From: Ignavibacteria bacterium
GTDB lineage: Bacteria > Bacteroidota > Ignavibacteria > Tepidaquicellales > OLB5
Direction of reading: 5' to 3'
DNA: 64,000 nt
Assembly: GCA_019912545.1 (NCBI GenBank)
Contig: JAIOIK010000021.1
Location: 45,495-109,494, forward strand
Made by a program: the position numbers and the translations under genes
Part shown: in pieces, positions 54,376 through 62,605 of the stretch
Layout: each line of letters begins with the position of its first letter
Position numbering within the stretch: position 1 is the first letter of the stretch
The notes under the pieces: generated by a model
What the model was told of the DNA's origin: nothing
Database searches by the model: none
Seen by the model: only the letters and a program-made list of their open reading frames with translations

Positions 54376-54905
54376 ATAAGATAATTGCAGTCATCGGAAT
54401 GTGCGGTTCAGGAAAAAGCGAAGCAGTCAAGTTCTTCGTTGAAAATGGATTCAAAAGGGTTTATTTTGGCGAAGTTGTGATGAATGAAATGAAAAGGCTC
54501 GGGCTAGAAGTGAATGAACAGAATGAACGCCAGACCCGCGAAAACCTGCGAAAGGAATTCGGCATGGGCGCAATGGCTGTAAAAAGTCTGCCCATAATTG
54601 AAGAATTTATTGCCCGAAATAATGTAGTTATCGAAAGCCTGTATTCATGGGAAGAGTTTAAGATACTCAAATATAAGTTCGGTGATGCATTCAAGCTCCT
54701 TACAATTTACACGACTAAAGCTTTGCGATACGAAAGACTGCTCAAAAGGCCTTTCAGACCATTGACAAATAAGGAATCTATGAGCCGGGACATCAGCGAA
54801 ATTGAAAAGCTTGACAAAGGCGGTCCGATCGCATTTGCTGATTACCTTGTTATGAATGACGGCTCGCTGGAAGAGATGAATGAAAAATTAATGAAACATA
54901 TTTAA
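54372..54905 (+). CDS. P-loop dephospho-CoA-kinase/adenylate-kinase-like protein
   Basis: 177 residues. P-loop IAVIGMCGSGKSEAVKFF at 4-21, then VYFGEVVMNEMKRLGLEVNEQNERQTRENLRKEFGMGAMAVKSLP, a segment typical of archaeal-type dephospho-CoA-kinase-like proteins (flavin- or nucleotide-kinase related AAA family), and ALRYERLLKRPFRPLTNKESMSRDISEIEKLDKGGPIAFADYLVMNDGS. Substrate unknown. It starts with TTG 54372, overlapping the stop of the BFD-like gene. Confidence 0.78.
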   Translation: MNKIIAVIGMCGSGKSEAVKFFVENGFKRVYFGEVVMNEMKRLGLEVNEQNERQTRENLRKEFGMGAMAVKSLPIIEEFIARNNVVIESLYSWEEFKILKYKFGDAFKLLTIYTTKALRYERLLKRPFRPLTNKESMSRDISEIEKLDKGGPIAFADYLVMNDGSLEEMNEKLMKHI

Positions 54906-54913
54906 CTAATTTT

Positions 54914-54935
54914 GCACAGACAGGAATGTCTGTGC
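54914..54935. repeat. Palindrome GCACAGACA/TGTCTGTGC
   Basis: Perfect 9-bp inverted repeat with a 4-nt loop (GGAA) in the 42-nt gap before the dCMP deaminase ATG. A short hairpin between co-directional genes; no T-run, so it is probably not a terminator. Confidence 0.6.
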
Positions 54936-54947
54936 TACTGTATATTT

Positions 54948-55436
54948 ATGAAAAGACAGGATTACATTTCGTGGGATGAGTATTTTATGGGGATAGCGGT
55001 CCTATCTTCAAAAAGAAGTAAGGATCCCAGTACACAAGTTGGAGCTTGTATTGTTAATCAGTACAATAAGATCGTTGGAATCGGTTACAACGGCTTTCCT
55101 ATAGGCTGTGATGATGATGCATTGCCCTGGGATAAGACTTCGGAGAATCCAAACGAGACGAAGTATCCTTATGTTGTACACGCAGAAGCCAATGCGATAC
55201 TGAATTCAACCAAAGATCTGCATGGCTCAAGAATTTATGTTGCCCTTTTTCCCTGCAATGAATGCACAAAGCTCATGATTCAGTCAGGAATAAAGGAAAT
55301 AATATACCTTTCAGATAAATATAAAGATACCGATAGTGTAAAAGCTTCTAAGAAAATGCTTGACCTTGCTGGAGTAAGTTTCAGACAGCTTGATCTGAAG
55401 GGAAAAAAGCTCGAAATTGATTTCAGTATTGATTAA
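54948..55436 (+). CDS. dCMP/cytidine-type deaminase
   Basis: 162 residues. The start is ATG 54948 ([37 protein letters not shown]), the canonical N-terminus. An upstream in-frame ATG at 54912 would read through a palindrome. Zinc site HAEANAI and PCNEC (H, C, C) is intact, along with [16 protein letters not shown]. These features are of deoxycytidylate deaminase (ComEB/DCTD type), which makes dUMP for thymidylate synthesis. Folate use is shared with MetH, a possible metabolic link. It lies 5 nt upstream of cobO. Confidence 0.92.
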   Translation: MKRQDYISWDEYFMGIAVLSSKRSKDPSTQVGACIVNQYNKIVGIGYNGFPIGCDDDALPWDKTSENPNETKYPYVVHAEANAILNSTKDLHGSRIYVALFPCNECTKLMIQSGIKEIIYLSDKYKDTDSVKASKKMLDLAGVSFRQLDLKGKKLEIDFSID

Positions 55437-55441
55437 CAATT

Positions 55442-56119
55442 ATGGCAGATAATTCAAAAAGGAAAGTAACAATTGAAGAAGCAAAACTTGCTGGCGGGAA
55501 GAAATACAGAGAAAAAGTAAAGAAGGTCTTAGTAGAATATGAACAACTACCCGACGAAAAGAAACACCAAATACATTTATATTACGGATATGGCAAAGGG
55601 AAAACTACTGCAGCGATGGGTCTCGCTTTCAGAGCGCTTGGTGCAGGCAAAAATGTTGCTATAGTTGAGTTTGATAAGGGTTTCGACCAAACCAAAGAAC
55701 ATTATTTTGAGCGCAGGATTTTCTTTAAGCTGAAAGAACTCGGATACCCCATTGAGATCAACTCTTCCGGGTGTGAGAGAATGAATGAAGACGGAACATT
55801 CAGATTCAAGAATGCAGAAGAGGATTTTGAAGAAGCCAAAAGGGCTCTGGAAATCGTAAAAGTCCTGATCCAAAATGGCAAGCAGGATGTTTTGATACTA
55901 GATGAATTTGTTGCAGCGGTTAACTACCACTTAATACAGGAACAGGATGTATTTGATATTATTGACCTTTACAATAAGAACCGCAGATTTGAACTTATTA
56001 TGACGGGTCATAAGCTTTTTGAGGGACTTGAAGAACGGGTCGATCTGATTACGGAAATGAAGAAGGTTAAGCATTACTTTGATAAAGGAATTCAGGCAAG
56101 AAAAGGAATAGAGTATTGA
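55442..56119 (+). CDS. cobO: Cob(I)alamin adenosyltransferase
   Basis: 225 residues of the CobA/CobO/BtuR family. P-loop YYGYGKGKTTAAMGLAFRALGAGKNVAIVEFDKGF at about 43-77, then VLILDEFVAAVNYHLI and FELIMTGHKLFEGLEERVDLITEMKKVKHYFDKGIQARKGIEY, the standard family end. It attaches adenosine from ATP to cob(I)alamin. An N-terminal extension of about 40 residues (KRKVTIEEAKLAGGKKYREKVKKVLVEYEQ) precedes the P-loop. It ends the B12 locus that starts with the riboswitch. The next gene is convergent and ends 2 nt later. Confidence 0.93.
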   Translation: MADNSKRKVTIEEAKLAGGKKYREKVKKVLVEYEQLPDEKKHQIHLYYGYGKGKTTAAMGLAFRALGAGKNVAIVEFDKGFDQTKEHYFERRIFFKLKELGYPIEINSSGCERMNEDGTFRFKNAEEDFEEAKRALEIVKVLIQNGKQDVLILDEFVAAVNYHLIQEQDVFDIIDLYNKNRRFELIMTGHKLFEGLEERVDLITEMKKVKHYFDKGIQARKGIEY

Positions 56120-56121
56120 TA

Positions 56122-57069
56122 CTAGGTATCAGATATTGATCGATTTCTATATACAATATTTCCCAACAAAATTGTAACAGCACACACTACCAACCCTGCC
56201 AAAATATCAACAACATAATGATACCTTAGATATACTGTAGCAGCAACCATACAGAAAAAGTAAGGCATGTAGAAATAAAAAGATCTCGATTTGATCTTCC
56301 ATGAGATGTACATTATCAAAAAAGCTGTTATGGTATGCAGACTTGGCATTGCATCCCGCTGCACATAATCCTGTGGATTTGATACCCCCGGCGGAATAGA
56401 TTCGCCGAAATTTAGAAATGCTCTGATATGTTCCGTAAAGAATAGTCCCGGAAGTTCAGCAGTAATAGAATAAAACTCATGCAAGTGAAAGCGCGGGCCG
56501 TTTGCAGGGAAAAAGAAATATAATAAGTAGCTGAAATAAAAACTGAAAAACAGAATGAATATGGTAAACTTGAATTCCTTGTAGCGGTGGCCTAAGTATA
56601 ACTGCAGCCCTATAACAACTATCATAGGGTAATAGTACGCATACACAATTTGAAGGAATTCAGTAAGTATCGGATTTTTGAAACGGTAAGCCCATTGGGT
56701 TGGGTTCACACCAAAGAGAATAAAATCAAATTTGATAAGCAGCGGATCAATATCAGCCGGCTTTAAGTAATAAATTATGAAATAAACTTCTTTGAAGATT
56801 ATTAATATTGCAGCCACGCCGTACCAATATCTTAATATTTTTAAAACTGATCGAGCATCTTTCTCGATAAGATTGCGCTCATTTACATTTCTTTCATACT
56901 TGGTGACTATTATCCAAATCAAATATATCAAAAGAATATTGAGCAGTATATACAAATACCAGAATTCAATCCTAACATTAAAATAAATGTAAATCAAAGT
57001 TAACAGGGTGAGGAAAGCCTGAGTGATTATATCAGCCGGAGATAAGTATTTGAAAAAGTTCTTTAACAC
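56122..57069 (-). CDS. PAP2/Aur1-like membrane phosphatase or phosphotransferase
   Basis: 315 residues with about six to eight membrane helices. The PAP2 motifs are present: ANGPRFHLHEF (first), QRDAMPSLHTITAFLIMY (Ser-Leu-His, second), and YLRYHYVVDILAGL (Arg-x5-His-like, third). The form with a Pro-Arg and Ser-Leu-His resembles inositolphosphorylceramide synthase (Aur1) and lipid phosphotransferases more than simple PAP2 phosphatases. Substrate is probably a phospholipid or polyprenyl pyrophosphate. Start is GTG 57069. Confidence 0.82.
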   Translation of the reverse strand: MLKNFFKYLSPADIITQAFLTLLTLIYIYFNVRIEFWYLYILLNILLIYLIWIIVTKYERNVNERNLIEKDARSVLKILRYWYGVAAILIIFKEVYFIIYYLKPADIDPLLIKFDFILFGVNPTQWAYRFKNPILTEFLQIVYAYYYPMIVVIGLQLYLGHRYKEFKFTIFILFFSFYFSYLLYFFFPANGPRFHLHEFYSITAELPGLFFTEHIRAFLNFGESIPPGVSNPQDYVQRDAMPSLHTITAFLIMYISWKIKSRSFYFYMPYFFCMVAATVYLRYHYVVDILAGLVVCAVTILLGNIVYRNRSISDT

Positions 57070-57086
57070 AATTTATCTGACATTTT

Positions 57087-58472
57087 TTAGAGAAGCCAGC
57101 GAAGTGCAAACGTAGAAAGCGATAGAAAAATAGTTATTCCAACTACATCCTGAAATGCAGTTTCAAAAGGCCCGACTGTTATTGCAGGGTCAAATCCCAT
57201 CTTTTTTGATAAAAGGGGAGTAGTTGTTCCCACAAAGGCGGAGATGTTGATGGAAATACACATTGAAAGTCCTACGACCAGTCCGAATATTAATTTGCCG
57301 TACCAAAACGCCCCGATAGTTCCAATGATTGCGCCGCAAATCAACCCAAGTATCAGGCTGATCATCAAAGACCTCCTGATTGGCGCCGCCCACCTGTTGA
57401 GCGTTATTCCGCCTGTAGCCAAAGCCCTGACTGTCATTGCTGAGGCCTGCAGACCGGTGTTGCCCGAAATCGCGGAAATGATCGGCATGAACGATGTCAG
57501 CAGAAGCACTTTAGCAAGCGTCTCATCATAGTAATTTATCACAATACCGGCGAAGAATTGTATTCCGAGTGTTATTAATACCCAAGGAAGGCGGAGCCAG
57601 GCGACTTGGTAAGGTGATTTGCTGGCAAGCTCTTCGGCGTCAGAACCGACAATTTTGGCAACATCTTCAGAAAATTCCTCTTCCATGATCTCGGCTATAT
57701 CGTCAAAGGAGATCTTACCAACAATTCTGTCTTTTTCATCAACAACCGGTACTGATACAAGATCATACTTACGCATGATCGAAGCAACTTCCTCCTGGTC
57801 TGTATCGGTCTGGACAGAAATGACTTCCGTGTTCATCAAATCAGCCATTATCATAGCCGGAGTGTCAAGGGCAACAATGATCTTCTTAAGTGACACTATA
57901 CCTTTTAGCCTGCCATCATCATCTGCAACCCATACATGGTATAAATGTTCATTATCGGGGGCTTCCTCCCTGATTATCTCAACCGCCCGGTTAATTGAAT
58001 CCGTTGATTTAACAATAACGAATTCTTTCTGCATGATGCCGCCTGCAGAATTTTCGTGGTATGCCAAAAGCTCCTTAACTTCGCTGGAGTCTTCGGATTC
58101 CATCTTCTCCAGCACATCTTCAGCTTTATCATCTTCAAGCTCACCGATAATATCTGTGGCATCATCAGAATCCATCTCACCGACAATCTCGCTGATCTCT
58201 GATGTGGAGAGGTGTTCAAGAATGAAATCCTTGTGATAGTCGCCTAGTTCAAGCAGCACTTCAGCAGAATTCTCATCGTCAAGAAGCTGGAACAGGGCCA
58301 GGCCTTCTTCTTGGGTCAGGTTGTCTATTATCAGTGCAATATCGGCCGGGTAAATATCGGCTAGAATGTTTTTAAGCAAAGTATCACTTTTGCTGCCGAT
58401 GAGATCCGAAATATCGCTCAGTAACTGGACATCGATTTCGATTACTGCTCTGTTTTGCTTTCTTTCCGGCAT
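57087..58472 (-). CDS. mgtE: Magnesium transporter MgtE
   Basis: 461 residues. MgtE N-terminal superhelical domain (about 10-130; LADIYPADIALIIDNLTQEEGLALFQLL). Two CBS domains at about 140-260, with LAYHENSAGGIMQKEFVIVKSTDSINRAVEIIREEA and TDQEEVASIMRKYDLVSVPVVDEKDRIVGKISFDDI. A five-helix membrane domain follows at about 290-461, with the conserved FMPIISAISGNTGLQASAMTVRALATG. The acidic N-domain and CBS pair sense Mg2+ and close the pore at high concentration. It lies 33 nt downstream of tsaD and upstream of the PAP2-like gene. Confidence 0.95.
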   Translation of the reverse strand: MPERKQNRAVIEIDVQLLSDISDLIGSKSDTLLKNILADIYPADIALIIDNLTQEEGLALFQLLDDENSAEVLLELGDYHKDFILEHLSTSEISEIVGEMDSDDATDIIGELEDDKAEDVLEKMESEDSSEVKELLAYHENSAGGIMQKEFVIVKSTDSINRAVEIIREEAPDNEHLYHVWVADDDGRLKGIVSLKKIIVALDTPAMIMADLMNTEVISVQTDTDQEEVASIMRKYDLVSVPVVDEKDRIVGKISFDDIAEIMEEEFSEDVAKIVGSDAEELASKSPYQVAWLRLPWVLITLGIQFFAGIVINYYDETLAKVLLLTSFMPIISAISGNTGLQASAMTVRALATGGITLNRWAAPIRRSLMISLILGLICGAIIGTIGAFWYGKLIFGLVVGLSMCISINISAFVGTTTPLLSKKMGFDPAITVGPFETAFQDVVGITIFLSLSTFALRWLL

Positions 58473-58504
58473 ATTGCTCTAAAACTCTGTGTTATTTAAT
58501 TAAA

Positions 58505-59512
58505 TTATGACCCAAATCTGGCAAAAGCCTGTTTAAGTATTTCATTATCAAACGATCCCGCAGGCGAGTGAATGTACTTAAGATATGCAGTATAACCAAT
58601 CATTGCTGCATTATCAGTTGAATAAATTTTCTCAGGAAAAAATACGTTGTAACCATTGGAAGTACATTTCATGAATTCGTTTCTTAACCTTGAGTTGGCT
58701 GAGACGCCCCCTGATACTGCAATGTTCTTTATACCGTAATTCTTTGCTGCAGATATGGTTTTGCTGACAAGGGAGCCAACTACTGCTTTCTGAAAGGAAG
58801 CACAAAGATCATTCAACGGAATTTTTAATGTATCACCGGGAAAATTTTTTCTTAAATAGTATAGAACTGAAGTTTTGATGCCGCTGAATGAAAAATCGTA
58901 TGGACTGCCTTTAATTTCTGCTTCCGGAAATTTATGATAGTCTTCATTGCCTACTTTTGCAAGTTTATCTATCAATGGACCGCCGGGATACTCAAGCCCA
59001 AGCATTTTTGCAACTTTATCAAATGCCTCGCCTGCTGCGTCATCTTGTGTTTGTCCAAGGACTTTGTAATCATTATATCCGCATACAAGAAAAAGGATAG
59101 TATGACCTCCAGAGACCACAAGTGAGATGAAAGGGAACTCAATTTCTGCTTTTCCTATAAAGCATGAAAATAAATGAGACTCAATGTGATCTATACCGAT
59201 AAACGGTATATTGTTTGAAGCAGCAAATCCTTTGGCAAAGTTAAATCCAACAAGCAAGGATCCTATAAGTCCGGGTCCGCGTGTTGCTGCAACAAGTCCT
59301 ATATCCAATTCACTAAGATTTGCTTCATCAAAGGAGGATTTAACGATCTTATCGATTGTCTTAATGTGTGCCCTTGATGCAAGTTCAGGGACGATTCCGC
59401 CATAATCTTTGTGGAAAAGCTGCGACAAGATAATATTTGAACGTACTTCAAAATTATCAAGAATTGCCGCAGATGTTTCATCACATGAAGATTCAATAGC
59501 AAAAGTAAACAT
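58505..59512 (-). CDS. tsaD: tRNA threonylcarbamoyltransferase TsaD
   Basis: 335 residues of the ASKHA fold. Motifs: FAIESSCDETSAAIL, YGGIVPELASRAHIKTIDKI, AATRGPGLIGSLLVGFNFAKG, GIDHIESHLFSCF (metal-binding His pair), FISLVVSGGHTILFLVCGYNDYKVLGQTQDDAAGEAFDKVAKMLGL, and AVSGGVSANSRLR. With TsaB/E it forms t6A at position 37 of ANN-decoding tRNAs. TsaB and TsaE are not in the window. It has an intact length for the family. Confidence 0.96.
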   Translation of the reverse strand: MFTFAIESSCDETSAAILDNFEVRSNIILSQLFHKDYGGIVPELASRAHIKTIDKIVKSSFDEANLSELDIGLVAATRGPGLIGSLLVGFNFAKGFAASNNIPFIGIDHIESHLFSCFIGKAEIEFPFISLVVSGGHTILFLVCGYNDYKVLGQTQDDAAGEAFDKVAKMLGLEYPGGPLIDKLAKVGNEDYHKFPEAEIKGSPYDFSFSGIKTSVLYYLRKNFPGDTLKIPLNDLCASFQKAVVGSLVSKTISAAKNYGIKNIAVSGGVSANSRLRNEFMKCTSNGYNVFFPEKIYSTDNAAMIGYTAYLKYIHSPAGSFDNEILKQAFARFGS

Positions 59513-59788
59513 TTACAAAAATATTAATTTTTGAGCGTTTTTACAATGTTCTATCAAAACACACCTGAATAGTTACCGTATAGAGGTTATATATACCGTT
59601 TTAAGGGTATTGAGAACAGTAACCAAAGATACTAATTTAGTAACCCCAATGAAAATGTTGTTTGATTTCAGGAAAAAAATGATTATAATTGTTTAGGGGG
59701 TATGAGCAAGTATTATAAAGTCACTAATGGCTATGTTAAAAGTAAATTTTTAGATTAAGCAATAAATTTACAAATATATAAGAAAGTT
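59513..59788. other. 276-bp divergent intergenic region
   Basis: Separates tsaD (minus) from the NfrA-like gene (plus), so it should carry promoters in both directions. It is A+T-rich with TATATATAC-like tracts near 59588-59596, but no TAnnTTTG box with good spacing was found. An 18-codon frame at 59702-59758 follows AGGGGGT but is too short to support. Confidence 0.4.
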
Positions 59789-61111
59789 ATGTTGAAAAGA
59801 CTACTCCCGGTTTTTCTGATATTGATAATTACGTCATTTTCAGGACTATTTGCTCAGTCCCTGGCAGATTCCGGTTATTATTACCAAAAAATCGGATTCA
59901 AAGAAAAGGCAGCCGGGTTTTTCGAAAATTATATTTATTCCAATCCCGATAATTTCCAGGTCAGATTAGACTTGGCATATCTTTACCTTGATACAAAACA
60001 AATAACCAAAGCACGTGAACAGTTTGATTATGTTGGCAGGAATTCGCCAAATGAAAATGAAGTCAAACAGTCAAAAGAATCTATTGCAGTTATTGATAAT
60101 CAAACCGGACAGGTTAGTAACACTCAAACCACTACAGTTCCGGGCTCAACCGGATCAGACCTTGATTCCGGATACTACTATTTAAACTCAGGAAACAAAA
60201 CTAAAGCAGCAATATTCTTCGAACAGCATCTGAAATCCAATCCGAAGGACACAAAGATACATCTTCAGCTTGCCTATATTTACTACGACCAAAAGAAGTA
60301 TGCCAATGCACTTACACATTTTGACTATGTTGGAAAGCATTCTACAAATTCAGACGAAAGACAATTATCTAAATCAGCTTCACTTACTTTAAGGGAAGAC
60401 CTGGCATTTAATTCACCAAGATCTTTAGATCTGTACTTCTACAATTACTACGATTCATTCCAGGAAAATTATATTGCAAATCTTGTAACGCATGTTAACT
60501 TCAGGATAGGAAAAGGTTTCTTTGCCGGTCCATACCTGGATGTATATACTGATACCCGTTCTTCAAAAACCCTGGTATATAATGATAGGTTTGTTGAAAT
60601 AGGCGGCTTCTTCCGGTACCACGTTCTGAATAATTTGTTTTTTGAATTCCGTCTTGGATACACGAGGCAGATAGACCTTGATTCAAGCAAGATCAACATC
60701 AAGCCGATGGTGGTTTATTATAACCGCTTTGGTGATGCCAAATTATACTTGAGCAAGGGATCATCAAGCTCGAAAACAAGTCTGTATATGGATATCTACT
60801 ATGCAGCCATGTATGACTACAAGTACAAAAATGCATTCCTGCAGGCTTCACTCACACAGGCGCTTAGATTCCATACAGGCGGTTATTCTTATATAGAGAA
60901 TTACCTTGTCGAAAATGCCCAGTTTGATAGCCGAAGGCTTGATTATAACAACTATTTTGAAGTTGGCTTGGGCTTAAGATTTAAACCCAATGTAATGGTA
61001 TTCCCGGTATTTTTTGTAGAACCATCTTATAAAGCATATTTTTTCGGAGACAGAAAAAATTCATTCCAGATAAAAGCGGGATTCTGGTTTAACTTCAGAA
61101 CTAAACTATAA
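59789..61111 (+). CDS. NfrA-like exported TPR plus outer-membrane barrel protein
   Basis: 440 residues. Signal peptide MLKRLLPVFLILIITSFSGLFAQ. Two TPR-like modules of about 70 residues, at about 25-95 (DSGYYYQKIGFKEKAAGFFENYIYSNPDNFQVRLDLAYLYLDTKQITKAREQFDYVGRNSPN) and 125-195 (DSGYYYLNSGNKTKAAIFFEQHLKSNPKDTKIHLQLAYIYYDQKKYANALTHFDYVGKHSTN), are clearly a tandem duplication. From about 205 a beta-barrel follows, ending YFFGDRKNSFQIKAGFWFNFRTKL. This is the plan of the outer-membrane polysaccharide exporters PgaA, BcsC and NfrA. The gene is 10 nt upstream of an NfrB-like synthase. Confidence 0.82.
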   Translation: MLKRLLPVFLILIITSFSGLFAQSLADSGYYYQKIGFKEKAAGFFENYIYSNPDNFQVRLDLAYLYLDTKQITKAREQFDYVGRNSPNENEVKQSKESIAVIDNQTGQVSNTQTTTVPGSTGSDLDSGYYYLNSGNKTKAAIFFEQHLKSNPKDTKIHLQLAYIYYDQKKYANALTHFDYVGKHSTNSDERQLSKSASLTLREDLAFNSPRSLDLYFYNYYDSFQENYIANLVTHVNFRIGKGFFAGPYLDVYTDTRSSKTLVYNDRFVEIGGFFRYHVLNNLFFEFRLGYTRQIDLDSSKINIKPMVVYYNRFGDAKLYLSKGSSSSKTSLYMDIYYAAMYDYKYKNAFLQASLTQALRFHTGGYSYIENYLVENAQFDSRRLDYNNYFEVGLGLRFKPNVMVFPVFFVEPSYKAYFFGDRKNSFQIKAGFWFNFRTKL

Positions 61112-61120
61112 TAAAATCAT

Positions 61121-62455
61121 ATGCAAGAAGTTTTCACAATATTACTCTGGATCTGTTCAATACTGCTGATAATCAGCGGTCTGGACGACGTACTGGTGGA
61201 CCTGCTCTACTGGTTTAACAGGTGGAAGTATAACCGGAGCCTGCCGAAGATGGATGATGTCCTTTCGGCAAATGAAAACTATATAGCGCTGGTAATTTGC
61301 GCATGGCGTGAATATAAAGTTATAGGCAGAACTCTCACTTATGCTTTGAGCAAAATGAGATACAATAATTTTACTATCTTCGTCGGGATTTATCCGAATG
61401 ATACCAAGACACTTGAAGTGGTTAAAAGAATAGCCCAAAAAAATAACAAAGTTGTTATTTGCGTAAATTCACACGATGGCCCGACTACAAAGGCTGATAA
61501 CCTGAATAATGTGTACGCTTCAATTAAGAGATTTGAAAAAGACAACGGGAAAAACTTCGATATTATCTCTATACATGATTCGGAGGACTTTATACATCCA
61601 TTAACATTAAAAGTTGATAACTATATCATCAGCTACCAGGGTATTGATGCTGTACAGGTTCCGGTAGTTCCTATTAAAGACGACAGAGGAAAATTCATAC
61701 ACAGAACTTACTGCGACGCGTTTGCGGAAGTGCATTCTAAAGATCTTATAGTAAGACAGGCATTAAAAGTATTTATACCTTTTGCAGGTACAGGTATGTC
61801 ATTCAGGCGAGAGATATTCATGAATCTTGAAAGCCACTATCCGCAGGTTTTTAATGAAGCAAACCTGACCGAAGACTACGAGCTTGGCCTCAGATTGTTC
61901 AAAATGGGATATAAGACAGCTTACATCAATATGCTTATCGATAAGAATAATCCTAATTCAAGGGTTGCAACAGGCGAGTATTTCCCGAACACGTTCTGGG
62001 CAGCCGTAAAACAGCGCTCGAGATGGACAGCCGGTATATGCTTCCAGAACTGGAAAATGCATAAGTGGGCGGGCAGTTTTAAGACTAAGTACTTTTTGAT
62101 GAGGGATAGAAAGACAATATTCAGCAACTTCATGGTATTGCTTTCTAATCTTGTATTTGCATTGTTCCTGCTTTACCTGCTTGGCTTCGGACTTGGCATA
62201 AAAGTATTTGATTCGGCGGTTGAACAGAATACAGCGCTTTGGTTCTTTTTATGGGCTTGCTTCTTCTTCATGGTCTGGAGGCTTGCTCACAGGTTTATCT
62301 TCACTTACAGCTGGTATGGGCTTAAGTATGCTTTTTTCAGCCTTATCAGGCTCAATTTTGATAACCTGATAAATTTCTTTGCTACTTTCCGTGCGCTCAA
62401 GGTTTTTATCGGAATGAAAAACAAAGTAGTTTGGGAATCAACAGATCATTATTGA
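61121..62455 (+). CDS. NfrB-like processive glycosyltransferase (GT2)
   Basis: 444 residues, inner membrane. One helix at the N-terminus (about 5-30), then a cytosolic GT2 domain: LVICAWREYKVIGRTLTYAL, SIHDSEDFIHPLTL (Asp-x-Asp-like donor site), FAGTGMSFRREI, LTEDYELGLRLFKMGYKTAY (TED) and AVKQRSRWTAGICFQNW (Q-x-x-RW processivity motif). Three or more C-terminal helices follow at about 325-400. The motif order is that of E. coli NfrB, the synthase of the ManNAc-based N4 receptor polysaccharide. E. coli NfrB is much longer because of a C-terminal c-di-GMP-binding domain; that part is absent here. Confidence 0.87.
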   Translation: MQEVFTILLWICSILLIISGLDDVLVDLLYWFNRWKYNRSLPKMDDVLSANENYIALVICAWREYKVIGRTLTYALSKMRYNNFTIFVGIYPNDTKTLEVVKRIAQKNNKVVICVNSHDGPTTKADNLNNVYASIKRFEKDNGKNFDIISIHDSEDFIHPLTLKVDNYIISYQGIDAVQVPVVPIKDDRGKFIHRTYCDAFAEVHSKDLIVRQALKVFIPFAGTGMSFRREIFMNLESHYPQVFNEANLTEDYELGLRLFKMGYKTAYINMLIDKNNPNSRVATGEYFPNTFWAAVKQRSRWTAGICFQNWKMHKWAGSFKTKYFLMRDRKTIFSNFMVLLSNLVFALFLLYLLGFGLGIKVFDSAVEQNTALWFFLWACFFFMVWRLAHRFIFTYSWYGLKYAFFSLIRLNFDNLINFFATFRALKVFIGMKNKVVWESTDHY

Positions 62456-62482
62456 TAATTATTTAGTAACCATGGTTAACCG

Positions 62483-62512
62483 GGGTGGTCTGAATATAGG
62501 TCACCCTTTTTT
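62483..62512 (+). terminator. Weak terminator candidate
   Basis: GGGTG/CACCC short stem followed by TTTTTT, after the NfrB-like gene. It is imperfect, so read-through into wecB is possible. Confidence 0.45.
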
Positions 62513-62559
62513 ATTAAGGTGCACAACAAAAACTCACCTGAAAACGGTATGAGTATGCG

Positions 62560-62590
62560 TTTTTTCTTTAAAATGGGTTAATTATCTTTG
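62560..62590 (+). promoter_or_regulatory. Bacteroidota-type promoter candidate for wecB
   Basis: TATCTTTG at 62583-62590 matches TAnnTTTG, with TTTT at the -33 site (62560-62563). The ATG at 62606 lies 15 nt downstream, giving a very short leader. Consensus-based only. Confidence 0.4.
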
Positions 62591-62605
62591 TTATACGACA
62601 AATAA

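Noticed and set aside
59702..59758. 18-codon frame preceded by AGGGGGT
   Set aside because: Too short and with no Shine-Dalgarno at proper spacing; no evidence for a peptide.
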